Of a stretch of 33,537 bases of DNA, positions 15,172 through 23,301 are shown in pieces; the first letter of the stretch is position 1, and every line of letters starts with the position of its first letter. The position numbers and the translations under genes are program-made. Source of the stretch: a virus. The notes under the pieces were generated by a model that made no database searches, had not been told where the DNA came from, and saw only the letters and a list, made by a program, of their open reading frames with translations. Where the stretch lies: positions 1 to 33,537 of the IMG/VR virus record IMGVR_UViG_3300034082_001922. The stretch is one strand, 5' to 3'.

Positions 15172-15175
15172 ATAC
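15167..15175 (+). promoter_or_regulatory. T4-late-type promoter box
   Basis: AATAAATAC, overlapping the stop codon of the 49-aa gene and 26 bases before the ATG of the next gene, which has GAGGAAAC as SD. It could give late expression of the glycan operon. Confidence 0.35.
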
Positions 15176-15201
15176 GTTTATTCAATAATTCCTGAGGAAA
15201 C

Positions 15202-16236
15202 ATGTCAAAAACAGTCTTAATAACCGGCGGCGCCGGCTTCATTGCGCATCACGTAATAGATAAAGTACTACACGAAACAGATTGGAACATTGTCTGTTTG
15301 GATCGGCTTGATATCTCTGGCAACCTAAACAGGTTACACGATATGCTACAACAGCATGATCCGCAACAAGTGGCACGTCGTATGCGGATCATCTTTCATG
15401 ACCTCAAAGCGGAATTGAATAGCCAAATCGTGGCAGACATTGGTCCAGTGGATATTATCCTGCATCTTGCAGCCGGAAGCCACGTGGACCGCAGTATCAC
15501 TTATCCCATGGAATTTGTACAAGATAATGTGGTTGGAACAGTGAACATGCTGGACTATGCACGTAAACATTTGCCCAATCTTGAACGCTTTGTGTATTTT
15601 AGCACTGATGAAATTTACGGCATTGCACCCCCAGGAGTGGCATATAAAGAGTACGACAGATATAACAGTACCAATCCGTATTCAGCCAGCAAGGCTGCAG
15701 CTGAAGAGTTTTGCGTAGCATACGAGAACACTTACAAGATACCCATTGTTGTTACACATACCATGAATGTGTTTGGCGAGCGCCAGCACCCTGAGAAGTT
15801 TATTCCAGCCACCATACAAAAGGTTCGAGATGGTGAACCAGTGGTTATACATGCAGATCCTTCACGTACTGTTGCAGGCAGTCGTATGTATATTCATGCT
15901 CAAGATGTTGCTGAAGGCTTGATGTTTATTCTCAATCTCCAGGATTATCAACACACCGGTGATTATGGTCATGCACATTGTCCTAAATTTAATCTTGTTG
16001 GTACAGAAGAGATTGATAATCTTACACTGGCACAAATGATTGCTGCTGCTGTTGGTAAAGAACTAAAATATGAAATGACTGACTTCCATACCAGTCGCCC
16101 CGGACACGACATGCGCTATGCACTAGATGGTGGATTACTTGCCAGCCTAGGTTGGGAGCCAAAGATCAAACTCAGTGAACGTATCAAAGGTATGGTTGAC
16201 TGGACATTGGCAAACGAAAGATGGTTACGCAAATGA
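15202..16236 (+). CDS. NDP-sugar 4,6-dehydratase-like SDR
   Basis: 344-aa extended SDR. 'TGGAGFIAHHVID' is the NAD-binding loop, 'LAAGSHVDRSI' the RmlB-type motif, 'FSTDEIYGIAP' the T-D-E catalytic set and 'YSASKAAAEE' the YxxxK; 'TRP'-like 'SRPGHDMRYALD' near the C-terminus matches the family's 'vkDRpGHD.RYaiD'. It likely forms a 4-keto-6-deoxy sugar. It differs clearly from the minus-strand dehydratase at 6601-7554, so the phage has two such enzymes, perhaps for two nucleotide sugars. SD GAGGAAAC precedes the ATG. Confidence 0.85.
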   Translation: MSKTVLITGGAGFIAHHVIDKVLHETDWNIVCLDRLDISGNLNRLHDMLQQHDPQQVARRMRIIFHDLKAELNSQIVADIGPVDIILHLAAGSHVDRSITYPMEFVQDNVVGTVNMLDYARKHLPNLERFVYFSTDEIYGIAPPGVAYKEYDRYNSTNPYSASKAAAEEFCVAYENTYKIPIVVTHTMNVFGERQHPEKFIPATIQKVRDGEPVVIHADPSRTVAGSRMYIHAQDVAEGLMFILNLQDYQHTGDYGHAHCPKFNLVGTEEIDNLTLAQMIAAAVGKELKYEMTDFHTSRPGHDMRYALDGGLLASLGWEPKIKLSERIKGMVDWTLANERWLRK

Positions 16237-16943
16237 TTCGACATTGTTTTGTAGTCACTTCAGCAGTTAATAGCAAGTTTGGGGTGTATACACCAGCTGC
16301 CCGTATGCAGCAAACACTAACAACCTTGCAAAATATTAGACAACGAGTACCAGGTTGCAAAATTATTGTCATGGAGTGTGCTGGTACTCCGTTAACTGAT
16401 GCACAGAGTGCATTGATTGAAGAAAATTGTGATTTACTAATGGACTTTGGTCCGGATCCAGATGTGCAGGCCATTTATCAAAGTACCAACTGGGATGTAG
16501 TCAAAAACTCCACAGAGATCATGTGTTTTGGCCGTACATTGCGTATGTGCCAAGACGATGGAGACTTTGCGGGTTATGACCGTGTTCATAAAATGTCCGG
16601 ACGTTATTTACTCAATGATGAGTTTGATCTAGATGTATATGAACACAATGCGGATCGTATCATCATTGGACCAAAAAATGCCAGTCAATTTCCTTTTGAA
16701 GTAACCGGAATTGAATTGCAATACATGGCCAGACTGTGGTCGTGGCCTGCTGATCAAACTGAACGTGTGATACAGGTCTACAATGATAGTCTAAGTTATA
16801 TAGGCCAACGTGTGAGTCAAGGCGGATATGCTGATATTGAACATGTGCTGTACAAATTCTTGCCCACACACTTGGTCACAGAAATTCCTGTGCTAGGAGT
16901 TGAAGGAAGTATTGCTCCAAATGGTGTACCTATCAAAAACTAA
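16233..16943 (+). CDS. Glycosyltransferase-like protein of unknown family
   Basis: 236 aa, start chosen at the ATGA overlap with the dehydratase (ATG 16233) rather than at 16221. 'YDRVHKMSGRYLLNDEFD' in the middle is a motif I associate with GT-A-like proteins of polysaccharide loci ('f.ri.KiSGRYwL'). 'TTLQNIRQRVPGCKIIVME' looks like the first strand-helix unit. The position between dehydratase and C-methyltransferase fits surface glycan work. No DxD can be assigned with confidence. Confidence 0.5.
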   Translation: MIRHCFVVTSAVNSKFGVYTPAARMQQTLTTLQNIRQRVPGCKIIVMECAGTPLTDAQSALIEENCDLLMDFGPDPDVQAIYQSTNWDVVKNSTEIMCFGRTLRMCQDDGDFAGYDRVHKMSGRYLLNDEFDLDVYEHNADRIIIGPKNASQFPFEVTGIELQYMARLWSWPADQTERVIQVYNDSLSYIGQRVSQGGYADIEHVLYKFLPTHLVTEIPVLGVEGSIAPNGVPIKN

Positions 16944-16945
16944 TC

Positions 16946-18160
16946 ATGCAAACTTTAACCAAACTTGATCATTGTGTGTCGTGTGGTGGCCTTAATCTAG
17001 AACTAACGTTGGATCTTGGCAACCAACCCTTGGCCAATACTTACACCACGGAACCAGTGCCACTGGATCAGTACTATCCGCTAGCGGTAAATCGTTGCGC
17101 CTACTGCAATCATTTACAACTCACACATATTGTGGATCCTGACATTATATATCGCGATTATGCCTATGTGAGCGGAACTAGCCAAACATATCTGGATTAT
17201 ATGAATTGGTTTGCCAAATGGAGTAGGGAGTATTCGGGACACTGGATTGGATCAGTACTGGACATTGGCTGCAACGACGGCAGTCAACTGGATGCATATA
17301 AACAGCATGGATATCTGACCTATGGAATAGACCCTGCAGAAAATTTACATGGTACCAGCGTGGCCAAAGGGCACAAGGTAGTTTGTGGATTCTTTGATCA
17401 GACCAGCATCAACCGACTAGACACAAACAAGTTTGATATATTGGTAGCACAGAACAGCTTTGCGCATAATCCTGATCCAGTGACCTATCTTGGTTTAATT
17501 AAACCGTTGATGAAGGACAACAGTTTGTTTTTTGTGCAGACCAGTCAGGCTGACATGATTCGCAACGGAGAGTTTGACACTATCTATCATGAACATGTGA
17601 GTTTCTATAACATCAACAGCATGAATGAATTGTGTAAGCGTACAGGCATGCACTTGGTTGACGCAATAAAAACGCCCATACACGGAACCAGTTATGTGTT
17701 TGTGATCAGCGCAGCTCGTGGCCGCCCCAATCATATTCAAAATCTTATTGCAATGGAATCTGACTTGTTGCAAGCGGACTCGTACAATCGCTGGAGATCG
17801 CGCACCCACAAGATTGGCAGCGAGTTTGCATCCAGAATTATAATGTTTCGCGAACAAGGATACAGCATTGTGGGCTACGGTGCAGCAGCAAAAGGCAACA
17901 CATTGTTGAACTATGCTGACACTGACCTTGATTACATAATTGATGATAACCCAATTAAACAAGGCAAGTATAGTCCAGGCAGACATATTCCCATTATAGG
18001 GTCAAGCCAACTTGACGATCTGGTAAGCAATCAGAAAATTTTGTTTGTTCCGCTGGCCTGGAATTTCTTTGATGAGATCAAAAAGAAAATATTGTCAACC
18101 CAGGGCAACCGTACCTATGTGTTTTTAAGATATTTTCCTGAAGTAAGGGTAGAAAATTAA
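16946..18160 (+). CDS. Sugar C-methyltransferase (TylC3/NovU/EvaC type)
   Basis: 404 aa with all three domains of the family. N-terminal zinc site CxxC...CxxC (C10, C13, C51, C54). SAM-binding core has 'VLDIGCNDGSQL' (104-115), 'YGIDPAEN' and the active-site 'IYHEHVSFYN' (about 213-222). C-terminal Rossmann-like domain has 'GYGAAAKGNTLLNY' and 'IDDNPIKQGKYSPG'. These enzymes methylate C3 or a similar carbon of NDP-4-keto-deoxysugars after a 4,6-dehydratase, which is encoded two genes upstream. Starts two bases after the preceding stop. Confidence 0.9.
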   Translation: MQTLTKLDHCVSCGGLNLELTLDLGNQPLANTYTTEPVPLDQYYPLAVNRCAYCNHLQLTHIVDPDIIYRDYAYVSGTSQTYLDYMNWFAKWSREYSGHWIGSVLDIGCNDGSQLDAYKQHGYLTYGIDPAENLHGTSVAKGHKVVCGFFDQTSINRLDTNKFDILVAQNSFAHNPDPVTYLGLIKPLMKDNSLFFVQTSQADMIRNGEFDTIYHEHVSFYNINSMNELCKRTGMHLVDAIKTPIHGTSYVFVISAARGRPNHIQNLIAMESDLLQADSYNRWRSRTHKIGSEFASRIIMFREQGYSIVGYGAAAKGNTLLNYADTDLDYIIDDNPIKQGKYSPGRHIPIIGSSQLDDLVSNQKILFVPLAWNFFDEIKKKILSTQGNRTYVFLRYFPEVRVEN

Positions 18161-18510
18161 TGTTTAGTTTTCCTGTAATTGAATTGGTTGACAGATATAC
18201 CATTGCCCAAGTAAAATACAATAGAACACAAGGAGCCAATCAGGCCGAACTTGATTTTTATCAAGCGCAGGTTGATCTATTGGATACCCAATTGATAACA
18301 ACAGAACTGACAGCGTTAAAGGTGCTGCATAACAAAATATGGGAACTGGAAGATGATTTTAAAAAATGTAGAATTGATGGTACAGATCTGGCAGAAGTTG
18401 GCCGCCGAGCATTAGAAATAAGAGATTATAACAATTCCAGAGCGGTACTCAAAAACACAATAGCAAAAATTTTAAATGATCCTGTTAGAGAAATAAAGAC
18501 CACAACATGA
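18160..18510 (+). CDS. DUF6165-like small protein
   Basis: 116 aa, mostly helical. 'VIELVDRYTIAQVKYNR' and 'LKVLHNKIWELEDDFKKC' match the pattern I know from DUF6165-type proteins ('eliDKitIL.iK..ri', 'L...n..LW.iED.ir'), which sit in polysaccharide loci next to GT9 transferases. Its job is unknown. It starts on the last base of the previous stop (TAATG) and overlaps the GT9 gene by ATGA, so it is translated with it. Confidence 0.6.
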   Translation: MFSFPVIELVDRYTIAQVKYNRTQGANQAELDFYQAQVDLLDTQLITTELTALKVLHNKIWELEDDFKKCRIDGTDLAEVGRRALEIRDYNNSRAVLKNTIAKILNDPVREIKTTT

Positions 18511-19391
18511 ATATTGAAAAACCAATGCAGGTATTGGTTCGCAGACGTGCCAGTCTAGGTGATGTTATCATGACCACTGGAGTTGTTCGCGAACTCAAAA
18601 AGAAATACAAGTGTGAGATTGACATTGCTACTGAGCACCCCAACGTGTTTGATAATAATCCACATGTTCGGGCCATATATCATACAGATGCAACACCAAA
18701 GGTAGAACTTTATGATCTTTATGTTAATCTTGATGATGCCTATGAACTTAATCCTGTTAATCATTACTTGGACAGCTATTTTTATCGCTTTTTTAATACA
18801 TCAGAAGTGGATAAGAGAGTAGAGTTATTTCCAAGTGATCAGGATCGTGCCACAGTTGACTCTTTTTGTCTTGACAATGCGTTAGATAAATTTATTGTTG
18901 TTCATATTCGCCAATGGCATTGGGCATTAAAAAATATGTCGTGGGACACTTGGTACGCAGTATTTGAACAATTGTTTACCACACGCACGGACTTTAAAAT
19001 TATCACTGTGGGCAGTGCCCAGGATGGCTCAGTGGCGCATCCATTGTTTGTTGACGCTAGAGAAAAATTAAACATACAACAGCAAAAACTGTTGATGGAT
19101 CGCGCAACATGTTTTGTGGGAATTGACAGTGGCCCGTATCATATTGCTGCTGCCAGTGATACACATATTGTTTCCTTGCACACGCACCTATTGCCCGAGC
19201 GTATATTACCACACAGAAAACGTGTCATGGGTTACAATACCACAGCCATATTGTCCAACGTTGAGTGCGTAGGATGCAACGATACACAACAACGACCTGT
19301 TAGACAAATTGTTTGTCAACATGGTGATTTTAGATGTAGTAATAACTTTGACCCAACAAGGATTGCAACGTGCGTATTAGAGCTACTGTAG
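18507..19391 (+). CDS. GT9-family (heptosyltransferase-like) glycosyltransferase
   Basis: 294 aa. 'VRRRASLGDVIMTTGVVREL' is the N-terminal GT9 motif ('.r...lGDvi..tP.l..L'). The C-terminal half has 'CFVGIDSGPYHIAAASDT', the ADP-heptose-binding motif with D...G..H, followed by a cysteine-rich tail (C253, C256, C271, C278 approximately) that may bind metal. It would transfer an ADP-heptose-type sugar; the heptose genes three to six genes downstream make this attractive. The 3' end overlaps the next gene by 22 bases. Confidence 0.8.
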   Translation: MNIEKPMQVLVRRRASLGDVIMTTGVVRELKKKYKCEIDIATEHPNVFDNNPHVRAIYHTDATPKVELYDLYVNLDDAYELNPVNHYLDSYFYRFFNTSEVDKRVELFPSDQDRATVDSFCLDNALDKFIVVHIRQWHWALKNMSWDTWYAVFEQLFTTRTDFKIITVGSAQDGSVAHPLFVDAREKLNIQQQKLLMDRATCFVGIDSGPYHIAAASDTHIVSLHTHLLPERILPHRKRVMGYNTTAILSNVECVGCNDTQQRPVRQIVCQHGDFRCSNNFDPTRIATCVLELL

Positions 19392-19603
19392 ATCAAAATT
19401 GTAAAAATTGTTACCGATGCCTGGATGGGGTTAGAAATGACTATGGATTTCCAATAACATCATCAAGAATGATTGTGTGTGTCACTTGCGGCCACAAACG
19501 CTGCCCGCATGCCACTGATCATAAATTAAGATGCACTGATAGCAATGAGCCTGGACAAACAGGTAGCATATACTCGGAATACAATTTTAAAACAACATCA
19601 TGA
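19370..19603 (+). CDS. Small cysteine-rich protein (77 aa), likely zinc-binding
   Basis: GTG start at 19370, overlapping the end of the GT9 gene. Cysteines fall in 'CKNCYRC' near the start and 'CVTCGHKRCPHATDHKLRC' in the middle, then 'SNEPGQTGSIY'. The CPHATDH...SNEPGQ pattern is one I have seen in small phage and bacterial hypothetical proteins. It probably binds one or two zinc ions. The function is unknown. It is embedded in the glycan operon and ends at an ATGA overlap. Confidence 0.65.
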   Translation: MRIRATVDQNCKNCYRCLDGVRNDYGFPITSSRMIVCVTCGHKRCPHATDHKLRCTDSNEPGQTGSIYSEYNFKTTS

Positions 19604-20349
19604 TATATAAACACTCAGGAACATTTGGCGATTTAATTTACAGCTTGTCTGTGGTTAAAAAATTAGGTGCGGGTGCATTTGCAGTTGCATTAAACAATAT
19701 TGAAACTTGCGTAGCACAATACGGATATAGACCTGACGAAGTTGACGTCATGCACAAGGGCCGATTCACAGTGACAGATTTCAATTTGATTGAACCTTTG
19801 CTGCGACGACAATCATACATCACAGAAGTGATGCCTTGGAAAGGGATCCATGACATTGACTTAGATCAATTTCGTGGTGTGCTGTTTAGGGGATTTGAAG
19901 GCAACTATGTGGAAGCATTTTATAAAACCTTTAACTTGCCGTTTACTGCAGATGTGTATAATGAAACTTGGCTAGAAGCAGATCCTTTGCAAATGGCCAG
20001 TGTGGTAATTAATCGTACTTTTAGATATCGTTGCCCTAACGGAACAGCGTCCTGGCAAAATTTATTAGAACAAGCAAATATTACACAAAATGGAATATTT
20101 GTTGGTAGCGATGAGGAACATGAAGATTTTGAAAAAAGTACCGGCTTCCGTGTACAATATTATCCAGTCAATGACTTTAAAAAACTTGCTGACATTATTG
20201 CTGGAGCAGATCTTTTTATGGGCAACCAAAGTGCTGCATACAGCATTGCAATGGCACTTGGTAAAAGCTCTGTATTAGAAACAATCAAGATTAAACCGTT
20301 GGCAAATAATGAGTGTTATTTTCCAAGAGACAACTGTCAATACTTTTAA
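19600..20349 (+). CDS. GT9-like GT-B glycosyltransferase domain protein
   Basis: 249 aa. 'KHSGTFGDLIYSLSVVKKLG' is the 'sGdlGDiiyslp..k.lG' N-terminal motif of GT9-like proteins. 'FVGSDEEHEDF' and 'LADIIAGADLFMGNQSAAYSIAMALG' form the C-terminal nucleotide-sugar side, with GNQS in place of the usual G.DSG. Such short forms are common in large phages and marine bacteria. Probably transfers a sugar to the same glycan as its neighbour. No gap to the kinase gene that follows. Confidence 0.7.
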   Translation: MIYKHSGTFGDLIYSLSVVKKLGAGAFAVALNNIETCVAQYGYRPDEVDVMHKGRFTVTDFNLIEPLLRRQSYITEVMPWKGIHDIDLDQFRGVLFRGFEGNYVEAFYKTFNLPFTADVYNETWLEADPLQMASVVINRTFRYRCPNGTASWQNLLEQANITQNGIFVGSDEEHEDFEKSTGFRVQYYPVNDFKKLADIIAGADLFMGNQSAAYSIAMALGKSSVLETIKIKPLANNECYFPRDNCQYF

Positions 20350-21090
20350 ATGAAAATATTATTAATTGGAGATAACGGAGTAGATCAATATCAATTTGGT
20401 ACAGTGGACCGGATCAGTCCTGAGGCACCTGTGCCTATTATCAATTATGCAAACACTGTGACCAAGCCAGGTATGGCGGCCAATGTTCGTGAAAATTTGT
20501 TAAAGTTGGGCTGCGAAGTAGAGTTTGTACACGGTATAAAAACCTGCATTAAAACCAGAATCATTGACAGCAAAAGCAAACAGCATCTATTACGTATAGA
20601 TCAAGACATGCAATCACGTCCGGTCAATGTAAACCATCACGGTCTTGACCAATATGATGCTGTTGTGATCAGCGATTACAACAAAGGATCAGTCACCTAC
20701 GAATGTGTAGAAGACTTGCGATTGCATTACGCTGGTCCTATCTTTGTTGACACCAAGAAAACCAACCTGGCTCGTTTTGAAGGGTGCTATGTTAAAATTA
20801 ACGAACTAGAACGTAGCCTAGCAAAATCAGTCCCTACGGAACTTATTGTTACACTAGGGCATAAAGGTGTAAAGTACAAAGAACATGCGATTAGTACACC
20901 ACAGGTGGAGGCGTTTGATGTGTGTGGTGCCGGCGATACATTTTTATCAGCCTTGGCCTACGAATATGTGATAACAAAAGATATTTTGAAGGCAATTAAT
21001 TTTGCAACTCGTGCAGCAAGTGTTACAATACAACATGTTGGTGTGTACAGCCCAACAGTAATGGAGATTAATCATGCATACAAGGCTTGA
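20350..21090 (+). CDS. hldA: HldA-like heptose-7-phosphate kinase (PfkB family)
   Basis: 246 aa. The opening 'IGDNGVDQYQFGTVDRISPEAPVPII' is nearly diagnostic for the kinase domain of HldE/HldA, and 'FDVCGAGDTFLSALAY' holds the catalytic Asp (D196) and the anion hole. The enzyme phosphorylates D-glycero-manno-heptose 7-phosphate at C1. It is about 70 residues shorter than the HldE kinase domain and is a free protein: the nucleotidyltransferase half is a separate gene two positions on. 'GMAANVREN' replaces the usual GGAANVA. Ends within the cupin gene (17-base overlap). Confidence 0.85.
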   Translation: MKILLIGDNGVDQYQFGTVDRISPEAPVPIINYANTVTKPGMAANVRENLLKLGCEVEFVHGIKTCIKTRIIDSKSKQHLLRIDQDMQSRPVNVNHHGLDQYDAVVISDYNKGSVTYECVEDLRLHYAGPIFVDTKKTNLARFEGCYVKINELERSLAKSVPTELIVTLGHKGVKYKEHAISTPQVEAFDVCGAGDTFLSALAYEYVITKDILKAINFATRAASVTIQHVGVYSPTVMEINHAYKA

Positions 21091-21445
21091 AGGCTATGTA
21101 GAAAAAGGTTGGGGGCATGAACTTATTTGGGCCACCAACGACAAGTATTGTGGAAAGATGATGAATTTTAATACTGGTGCTCGATTCAGTATGCACTTTC
21201 ATGCCACCAAAGAAGAAACATGGCATGTGTTAAATGGTCGGTTTGAAGTGCATTGGATCAACACCAAAGATGCATCCAAAGACAGTCAAATTTTAATTGC
21301 CGGAGATACCTGGCACAACCCACCATTATTTCCACACCAATTGATTTGTTTAGAAGCAGGTACTATAATAGAAGTATCAACACCAGACTCAGTAGAGGAC
21401 AATTATCGTGTACAGCCCGGGGACAGTCAGAAGAGTAATAGTTAA
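21074..21445 (+). CDS. Single-domain cupin (sugar isomerase type)
   Basis: 123 aa. 'VEKGWGHELIWA' is the entry motif of type II phosphomannose-isomerase-like cupins. 'RFSMHFHATKEETWHVLNGRFEV' gives the HxH...E...G metal motif 1 and 'PPLFPHQLICLE' the second His. It lies between the two halves of the heptose pathway, so it may act on a heptose phosphate (no GmhA isomerase is present), but this is inference. Overlaps both neighbours, the downstream one by 38 bases. Confidence 0.75.
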   Translation: MHTRLEGYVEKGWGHELIWATNDKYCGKMMNFNTGARFSMHFHATKEETWHVLNGRFEVHWINTKDASKDSQILIAGDTWHNPPLFPHQLICLEAGTIIEVSTPDSVEDNYRVQPGDSQKSNS

Positions 21446-21827
21446 CGGAACCTTTGATATACTGCATCGAGGGCATATTGAAATGCTTAACTTTGCACGT
21501 AGTCAAGGCACTTACTTGTTGGTATGTATTGACAGTGATCGCAGGGTACAAGAGTTAAAAGGTACTGATCGACCAATCAACAATCAGCAAGATCGAAAGT
21601 TTGCCTTGGACAATTTAAAATGCGTTAATGCAGTTTGGTTGTTTGATTCGGCTCAAGAGTTGGAGCATATTTGTAAAATTTATTGTGCAGACATCATGGT
21701 CAAAGGAGCTGATTACCAAGGCCAACCCATTGTGGGCGCACAGCACTGCAAAGATGTTAAATTTTACCCGTTAGTACAAAACTACTCAACTACCAAAACA
21801 ATTGAAAATATTAATAACAGGAAATAG
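21408..21827 (+). CDS. hldC: HldC-like heptose-1-phosphate nucleotidyltransferase
   Basis: 139 aa. 'VNGTFDILHRGHIEMLNFAR' is the cytidylyltransferase-fold signature with HxGH (H20, H23), and 'MVKGADYQGQPIVG' matches the 'KG.DY' region of the HldE C-terminal domain. It would form ADP-heptose from heptose 1-phosphate and ATP. Start is a GTG at 21408 with AGAGGA 8 bases before it, inside the cupin gene. A separate protein here corresponds to the C-terminal half of bifunctional HldE. Its 3' end overlaps hldD by 26 bases. Confidence 0.85.
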   Translation: MYSPGTVRRVIVNGTFDILHRGHIEMLNFARSQGTYLLVCIDSDRRVQELKGTDRPINNQQDRKFALDNLKCVNAVWLFDSAQELEHICKIYCADIMVKGADYQGQPIVGAQHCKDVKFYPLVQNYSTTKTIENINNRK

Positions 21828-22581
21828 AGGCTTCATAGGCAGTCATGCCGAACGCTTTTGGCGTAAGACCAAGCATGACATTGTTACCTATGAGTGGCAA
21901 AAAGATCAACTGCCCAGGATACAAGGACTAGACTGGGTATTTCACTTTGGTGCTATCAGCAGCACCACTGAGACAGATGTAGCCCGAGTCATGCAACAAA
22001 ACTATGACTTTAGTGTTTGGTTGTATGAACAATGCCGTCAGTACGAAGTGGACATGCAATGGAGCAGCAGTGCTAGTGTGTACGGTCTTGGCACAGAATA
22101 TACGGAAACCAGTCCTGTAGATCCGCGCAGTCCTTACGCATGGTCCAAGTATCTGTTTGAACATTATGTGGAGCAAAACCCCACACATCGTCGATGCCAG
22201 GGATTCAGATATTTCAATGTCTACGGAGACCACGAAGCACACAAAGGATCGCAGGCCAGTCCGTATCATCAGTTTTCCTTACAAGCACAGACCACTGGTG
22301 TTATTCGAGTCTTTGAAGGTAGCGAAAACTTTCTAAGAGACTTTGTTCCAGTAGAAAGAATAATTGATGTTCAAACTGCCTTTGTTTGGCGAGATATCAA
22401 AGAAAGTGGTATTTGGAATATTGGTACAGGTACTGTTAAAAGTTTTCAGGCGGTAGCACAAGAAATAGCCGAACAATATAATGCTCGGATTGAAACTGTA
22501 CCATTTCCCGCACACCTGACTCACAGTTACCAAAAGTACACCTGTGCAGACTTGACAAAATTGCACCAGACTCTTGGTTGA
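21802..22581 (+). CDS. hldD: ADP-glyceromanno-heptose 6-epimerase
   Basis: 259-aa SDR. 'ITGNRGFIGSH' (NADP loop), 'HFGAISSTTETD' and 'FRYFNVYGDHEAHKGSQAS' are HldD hallmarks; 'YAWSKYLFE' holds YxxxK; 'ENFLRDFVPVERI' matches the 'FlRDFVYV.D' motif. It inverts C6 of ADP-D,D-heptose to the L,D form used by LPS heptosyltransferases. The start is a TTG at 21802: it places KILITG at residue 2 exactly as in the family and no ATG/GTG is available nearby. Slightly shorter than E. coli HldD (310 aa). The stop codon is part of the next promoter's -35 box. Confidence 0.9.
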   Translation: MKILITGNRGFIGSHAERFWRKTKHDIVTYEWQKDQLPRIQGLDWVFHFGAISSTTETDVARVMQQNYDFSVWLYEQCRQYEVDMQWSSSASVYGLGTEYTETSPVDPRSPYAWSKYLFEHYVEQNPTHRRCQGFRYFNVYGDHEAHKGSQASPYHQFSLQAQTTGVIRVFEGSENFLRDFVPVERIIDVQTAFVWRDIKESGIWNIGTGTVKSFQAVAQEIAEQYNARIETVPFPAHLTHSYQKYTCADLTKLHQTLG

Positions 22582-22606
22582 CAACAAGCAGCAATTCTAT
22601 TATACT
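22578..22606 (+). promoter_or_regulatory. Consensus sigma70 promoter giving a leaderless mRNA
   Basis: TTGACA (22578-22583), 17-base spacer, TATACT (22601-22606). The -35 contains the TGA stop of hldD. Only 8 bases separate the -10 from the ATG at 22615, so transcription should start at or within about two bases of the start codon. Confidence 0.75.
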
Positions 22607-22614
22607 TATTTTCT

Positions 22615-23067
22615 ATGAAATACTTCTCTTACGGAATGAATACAAACCTAGACCAAATGGCACGTCGTTGCCCTGGTGCAGTGTGTTTGGGTGCAGCCTG
22701 GATTAACAACTATCAATTTGAGTTTAGAACTCATGCCGACATTGAAAAAAAGCCCGGCGCTCGCTGTTACGGTGTGCTGTGGGACATTGATCAAACTCAT
22801 GTGAAAGCATTGGATGCGCTCGAAGGGTTTCCTTACTATTATCACAAGTTGCAAGTGATGGTAAACACTGATCAATACCGAGTGTCTGCTATGACATACC
22901 AAATGGTGGACCAACAGGACCGTGCTGCGCCAGCATCAGGTTATCTGGACATGGTCACACAAGGCTATCATGACAGCAACGTGCCCACAGAACAATTGGC
23001 TAGTGCAATAAATAGGGTATGCTCTTTATCAGTCAGGACGAATATGGAATCACAACTTACACAGTGA
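22615..23067 (+). CDS. Gamma-glutamylcyclotransferase-like (AIG2) protein
   Basis: 150 aa. 'MKYFSYGMNTNLDQMARRCPGAVCLG' is the substrate loop of the GGCT fold ('yfaYGsNl....m..R.p.a...g'). 'CYGVLWDI' and 'LDALEGFPYYYHK' follow, with the catalytic Glu in LEGFP. GGCT enzymes release 5-oxoproline from gamma-glutamyl compounds such as glutathione pieces; in phages the substrate is unknown. The promoter lies so close that no SD exists; translation must start on a leaderless message. Its 3' end overlaps the next gene by 49 bases. Confidence 0.75.
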   Translation: MKYFSYGMNTNLDQMARRCPGAVCLGAAWINNYQFEFRTHADIEKKPGARCYGVLWDIDQTHVKALDALEGFPYYYHKLQVMVNTDQYRVSAMTYQMVDQQDRAAPASGYLDMVTQGYHDSNVPTEQLASAINRVCSLSVRTNMESQLTQ

Positions 23068-23237
23068 CCAACGATTACGGATTATGTCTGATTAGAACCA
23101 CTGATGCTCGAATAGCCAACTACGTCAACTACCACAGTTATCGGGCTCCAGCTGCCGCAAGACTAGCAATAGGCGGCGATGTGGGCCATCCTGAACTTGG
23201 CATAATCTGGCGTTTTCCCCGAAAAGTTAACAAATAA
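23019..23237 (+). CDS. Small phage protein of unknown function (72 aa)
   Basis: Starts inside the GGCT-like gene. Product opens MLFISQDEYGITTYTV, with a 'RIANYVNYHSYRAPAAARLA' helix and a basic tail (RFPRKVNK). No family is recognised. AATAAATAG, a late-type box variant, ends four bases before the ATG, which supports this start and again predicts a message with almost no leader. The frame has no other methionine. Confidence 0.5.
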   Translation: MLFISQDEYGITTYTVTNDYGLCLIRTTDARIANYVNYHSYRAPAAARLAIGGDVGHPELGIIWRFPRKVNK

Positions 23238-23242
23238 AAAGG

Positions 23243-23271
23243 TAGCCCAAAAATAGCCATTTTGCTATAAT
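23243..23271 (+). promoter_or_regulatory. Repeated promoter cassette, copy 1
   Basis: TAGCCC (23243-23248), 17-base spacer ending TGC, TATAAT (23266-23271). The -35 is weak but the extended -10 is perfect. Downstream of it, GTATAGTAACTAACAAGG leads to the ATG at 23302. Confidence 0.65.
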
Positions 23272-23301
23272 GTTTGTATAGTAACTAACAAGGGGCACAA
23301 A

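Noticed and set aside
17495-17986. 163-aa minus-strand open frame
   Set aside because: It is fully antisense to the C-methyltransferase, rich in Cys/His/Val as expected of a shadow, with no SD.
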